Of a stretch of 64,000 nucleotides of DNA, positions 61,221 through 64,000 are shown one piece after another. The stretch covers positions 1,922,001-1,986,000 of the forward strand of contig JAILWY010000023.1 in the NCBI GenBank assembly GCA_022113835.1, given 5' to 3'. Numbering within the stretch: position 1 is the first letter of the stretch; every line of letters begins with the position of its first letter. A model generated the notes under the pieces. It worked only from the letters and a program-made list of their open reading frames with translations, ran no database searches and had not been told where the DNA came from. A program made the position numbers and the translations under genes. The DNA is from Atopsyche davidsoni (Eukaryota > Arthropoda > Insecta > Trichoptera > Hydrobiosidae).

Positions 61221-64000
61221 ATCTATTTAGATGTAGAATGCTTGTCAAATGTACTATTTTTCATATATGTGACATTTTTGTGTTTTTTTTCTTTGCTAGA
61301 ATTACTTTATCATAGCACAAACCCATATGGATATTTATCGTTAATATTTTTTAAACAATGTGATATTTGAAAAGTTGTTTATCTTTTTTATTATACTGAA
61401 ATATTTTCTGATGCAATTTTTAAAGAAGGCATATAAAATCACAATCACCGAAAGACTGCAATCAGTCCCCGGGGTGGAACCCTGCCGGTAGGTGGCGACT
61501 CCTCCCTGCAGCATTTGACAAGCATTTGAGACGGGACGGCCTCGGAAGATTTGCCTGTAATTTGTTATGATTTTATTCTTTAACTCCTAGTTACTGTAGC
61601 TCTAGGTATTTTGTATTAAATTTATTTTGTATTAAATACGTATCATTAATTTTATTAAAATATAAAGTGATTTATGATTTGTTGTTTTTTATTTTATTTT
61701 TATATTTTCCTTCAACTTTTATTTTTATTGTTTAAGTTCTGTGCTGATTGGTATTTTAGGAATAATTTGTAAAGCTCGTATTTTGCAGCAGCATATTTTA
61801 AACTGTATTGTGTATTTAATTTTACCTCTATTGTGGAAGAAATTAGTTACAATGTTTAAAATTATATAAAACTTTGTAATTGTGCTTTAACCAGTAGTTA
61901 CAATATAACCAGCATCTAAGAAACATTTAAGTCACATTTCTTACATGTAAATTTAAATTTTTACGTTGGAAAGGTATTATAATGTAAATAAGTAAATCAC
62001 GTATGCATAATACTCTTGAATCTTTCGGAGCTAGTAAAACTTATTCCTTTCTACCGATCTGCACAGACTCAAATGTTGAGATTGTGGAGTCCTAGGGTCT
62101 CAAGGTTACGAAGAATATTGCATATTTATGAACAAACTTACTGCCTTTGCATGCTTTATAAACTTCAATAATATACCAAACGAAAAGGAGATACAATTAC
62201 AAGAAAAAAATAACATGAAAACCAAAAATGTTTAAGGTATTATTTTCAAATTTTAAAAAAAAAAAAGCTTTTTGAATCAATAAAGGAAGAATTTCCTAAA
62301 TACTTGAGTGAAAGGAATCGTCCGTAAAACGCTGTCGGTAAAAATTGATACATGGCAGATAAAATGGGATAGAAATTGTCGAGGGGGATCTAACATTGAT
62401 ACCTTAGTATCAATGTTTATTATAAATACTATATATGTCGGTAAACTTGTTTGGATTTGGTACGCCTTCAGTTTGTGTGTTGGAATTTACTATGGAAAAC
62501 CTAAATGTAAAAATTCCACATTTGCCATGGGAAGTATTTAATGGAGATTATGATAACGTTGTTTCTTAAGAAACCACAAGAACTTGCAAGTAAAAGAAAC
62601 TAATATTTTCTTGGCAATAACGCATAAAACGTATATTTTTATAAAGAGATTATTTTTTAATAGATTATATTAGAGGTATGCCGTAGTACTAGAAACATGT
62701 TTGTGATTTAAACTTATGGCACTCGCTGCATCAGCTAACCTCAGCAGTATTGCTTGTTACTGTTTGTGAATCTTTCAACAGACAAAATCTAACCAACAAA
62801 AAGACCTCTTAACCAGATTATTTTATTTTATTAACAGCCATCTCATTAGCAATCTAACTGCAGTTATAAATGATGATAAATATTTAACATCATAATCTTT
62901 TGAAAACAAAGCGATGATCGTAACTAAAGTATCAATTTACCATAGTAGCAATTCACTTATTCGACAGAGACGCTAACAATTTAGAGGTCTATTTTTAATG
63001 TTTGTAAAGCTCATCTATCTTACTAGATATTTTTTTTTAATCATCCAATTACTATACAACCTGTAGCTTATTTACTAAAACTTCAGTTCTCTTAATTATT
63101 GATAACATGAGAATATTTTCATTAAGAAAATTTTTCTTTCCCCGCTCATTCATAGTCCTATGTAAAATGCTTGATATTGACAGTGGAAAGGGAATTTAAT
63201 GGATTTATAGTAAAGTTTTAGAAATGGATTATCTACTAATTTTCTAAAAACCAAATTTTCAAGGTCTCATATGAATGTATTTGTAATTTATTTCCATGAA
63301 ATATGTGAATTCTCAGTTCAACGGTTAATTAATGAGGCGACATAGTATCTTGCATAATATTACTAATAAGTAATAAAAACAAAGGGGACATTGAAAGTAA
63401 CAAGCAATACTGGATGGGGGAAAAAAATTATGAATAAAAATTAAGAAGTAGAATATGTCAGCCAATATAAAATATGTAGATTGGTGGTTGGACGAAAGTC
63501 CCGAGTCTCGTATAGTCTCCTTCAGGATATGTCAGGATTCGTAGGTTTCAAAAGTCAATTAAGTTACTACTTTATCTTTTTTCTGAGCCAAGCTACATGT
63601 GACTTTTCTTAATCTATGAAAACTCTAACGGTAATGAAGTATATTTTGATTCCAGCACATCACTGGCTTGGCTTTTTATGATGATTATCTTCATTCTCAG
63701 TAACATTGAAAGACTCCAACGTGGCATTTGATTTAATTAATTTTGAAGTGTATTTAAGTAGTAGGTATAAAGTATCAACTATGCGAGATGCGGCTAGGTT
63801 AGACAATGCAACTCATTCTTTACACATAACATTATTATTATCCCTTTTTCAGAATGTAAGCAGATTTGCTGTCCGTACTCATTGGGCTTTCAAGGTTTAT
63901 GGTGTATTTTCCTTCAATTAATATTTTTTAAGGATCTCCGAAGGTGACTTCAGTATTTGGATCCTGAAATAGATCACATGTTTTCACTCTTTGCAAAGTC
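61221..64000. other. Non-coding stretch downstream of atos
   Basis: AT-rich apart from a GC-rich patch at about 61460-61550. Only short frames, none recognised. Confidence 0.5.

Noticed and set aside
62308..62541. 77-codon frame downstream of atos
   Set aside because: AT-rich, no family, no promoter or splice context; within chance expectation.
1..64000. CRISPR array, bacterial operon or viral genome
   Set aside because: No regularly spaced repeats, no dense coding, and no viral protein recognised.

Overview
This is eukaryotic nuclear DNA, most likely from an arthropod and probably an insect. It is AT-rich and contains one recognisable intron-split gene. The rest carries remnants of hAT, piggyBac, Tigger/pogo-like, Helitron-like and LINE elements and several simple-sequence arrays. 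No operons, ribosome binding sites, CRISPR arrays or bacterial features are present. The insect assignment is an inference from the single gene and the transposon mix.

The gene occupies about 52.1-59.7 kb on the + strand. Seven coding exons join without a frame break into a 1616-residue protein (4851 nt including the stop). It is an ortholog of Atossa (Drosophila atos; vertebrate ATOSA/ATOSB, formerly FAM214A/B). The conserved N-terminal blocks lie in exons 1-3, a long low-complexity serine/charge-rich middle lies in exon 3, and the Atos-like (DUF4210) and C-terminal 'chromosome segregation' blocks lie in exons 5-7. A 3' UTR of roughly 0.9-1.5 kb follows. The 5' UTR is not in the first coding exon, because the ATG directly follows a splice acceptor, so upstream DNA must hold at least one more exon.

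1-50 kb: no protein-coding host gene that I can support. Elements with exact or near-exact target-site duplications include a hAT nested in another hAT (4929-5811), piggyBac relatives (7567-7995 with a transposase stub, and 17044-17350), Tigger-like MITEs (8062-8453, 21415-21819), further hATs (10622-11040, 31019-31498, 51726-52003) and a Helitron-like element (26108-26415). LINE fragments lie at 23.8-24.4, 36.6-37.0, 37.4-37.7 and 49.0 kb. A foldback MITE family, tRNA-like SINEs, diverged tandem arrays (6.9-7.4 and 11.6-12.2 kb) and GC-rich minisatellites are also present.

The most interesting signals are: a juxtaposed acceptor/donor at 11459/11460, which looks like a recursive-splicing ratchet point; just downstream, a diverged four-unit array carrying CRE-like TGACGTCA palindromes; a perfect 67-bp inverted repeat at 33164-33313; a G-run-rich segment directly after the atos start codon; and an unusually long spacer that splits the C-terminal conserved block of Atos. 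I did not find an obviously new multi-gene system.
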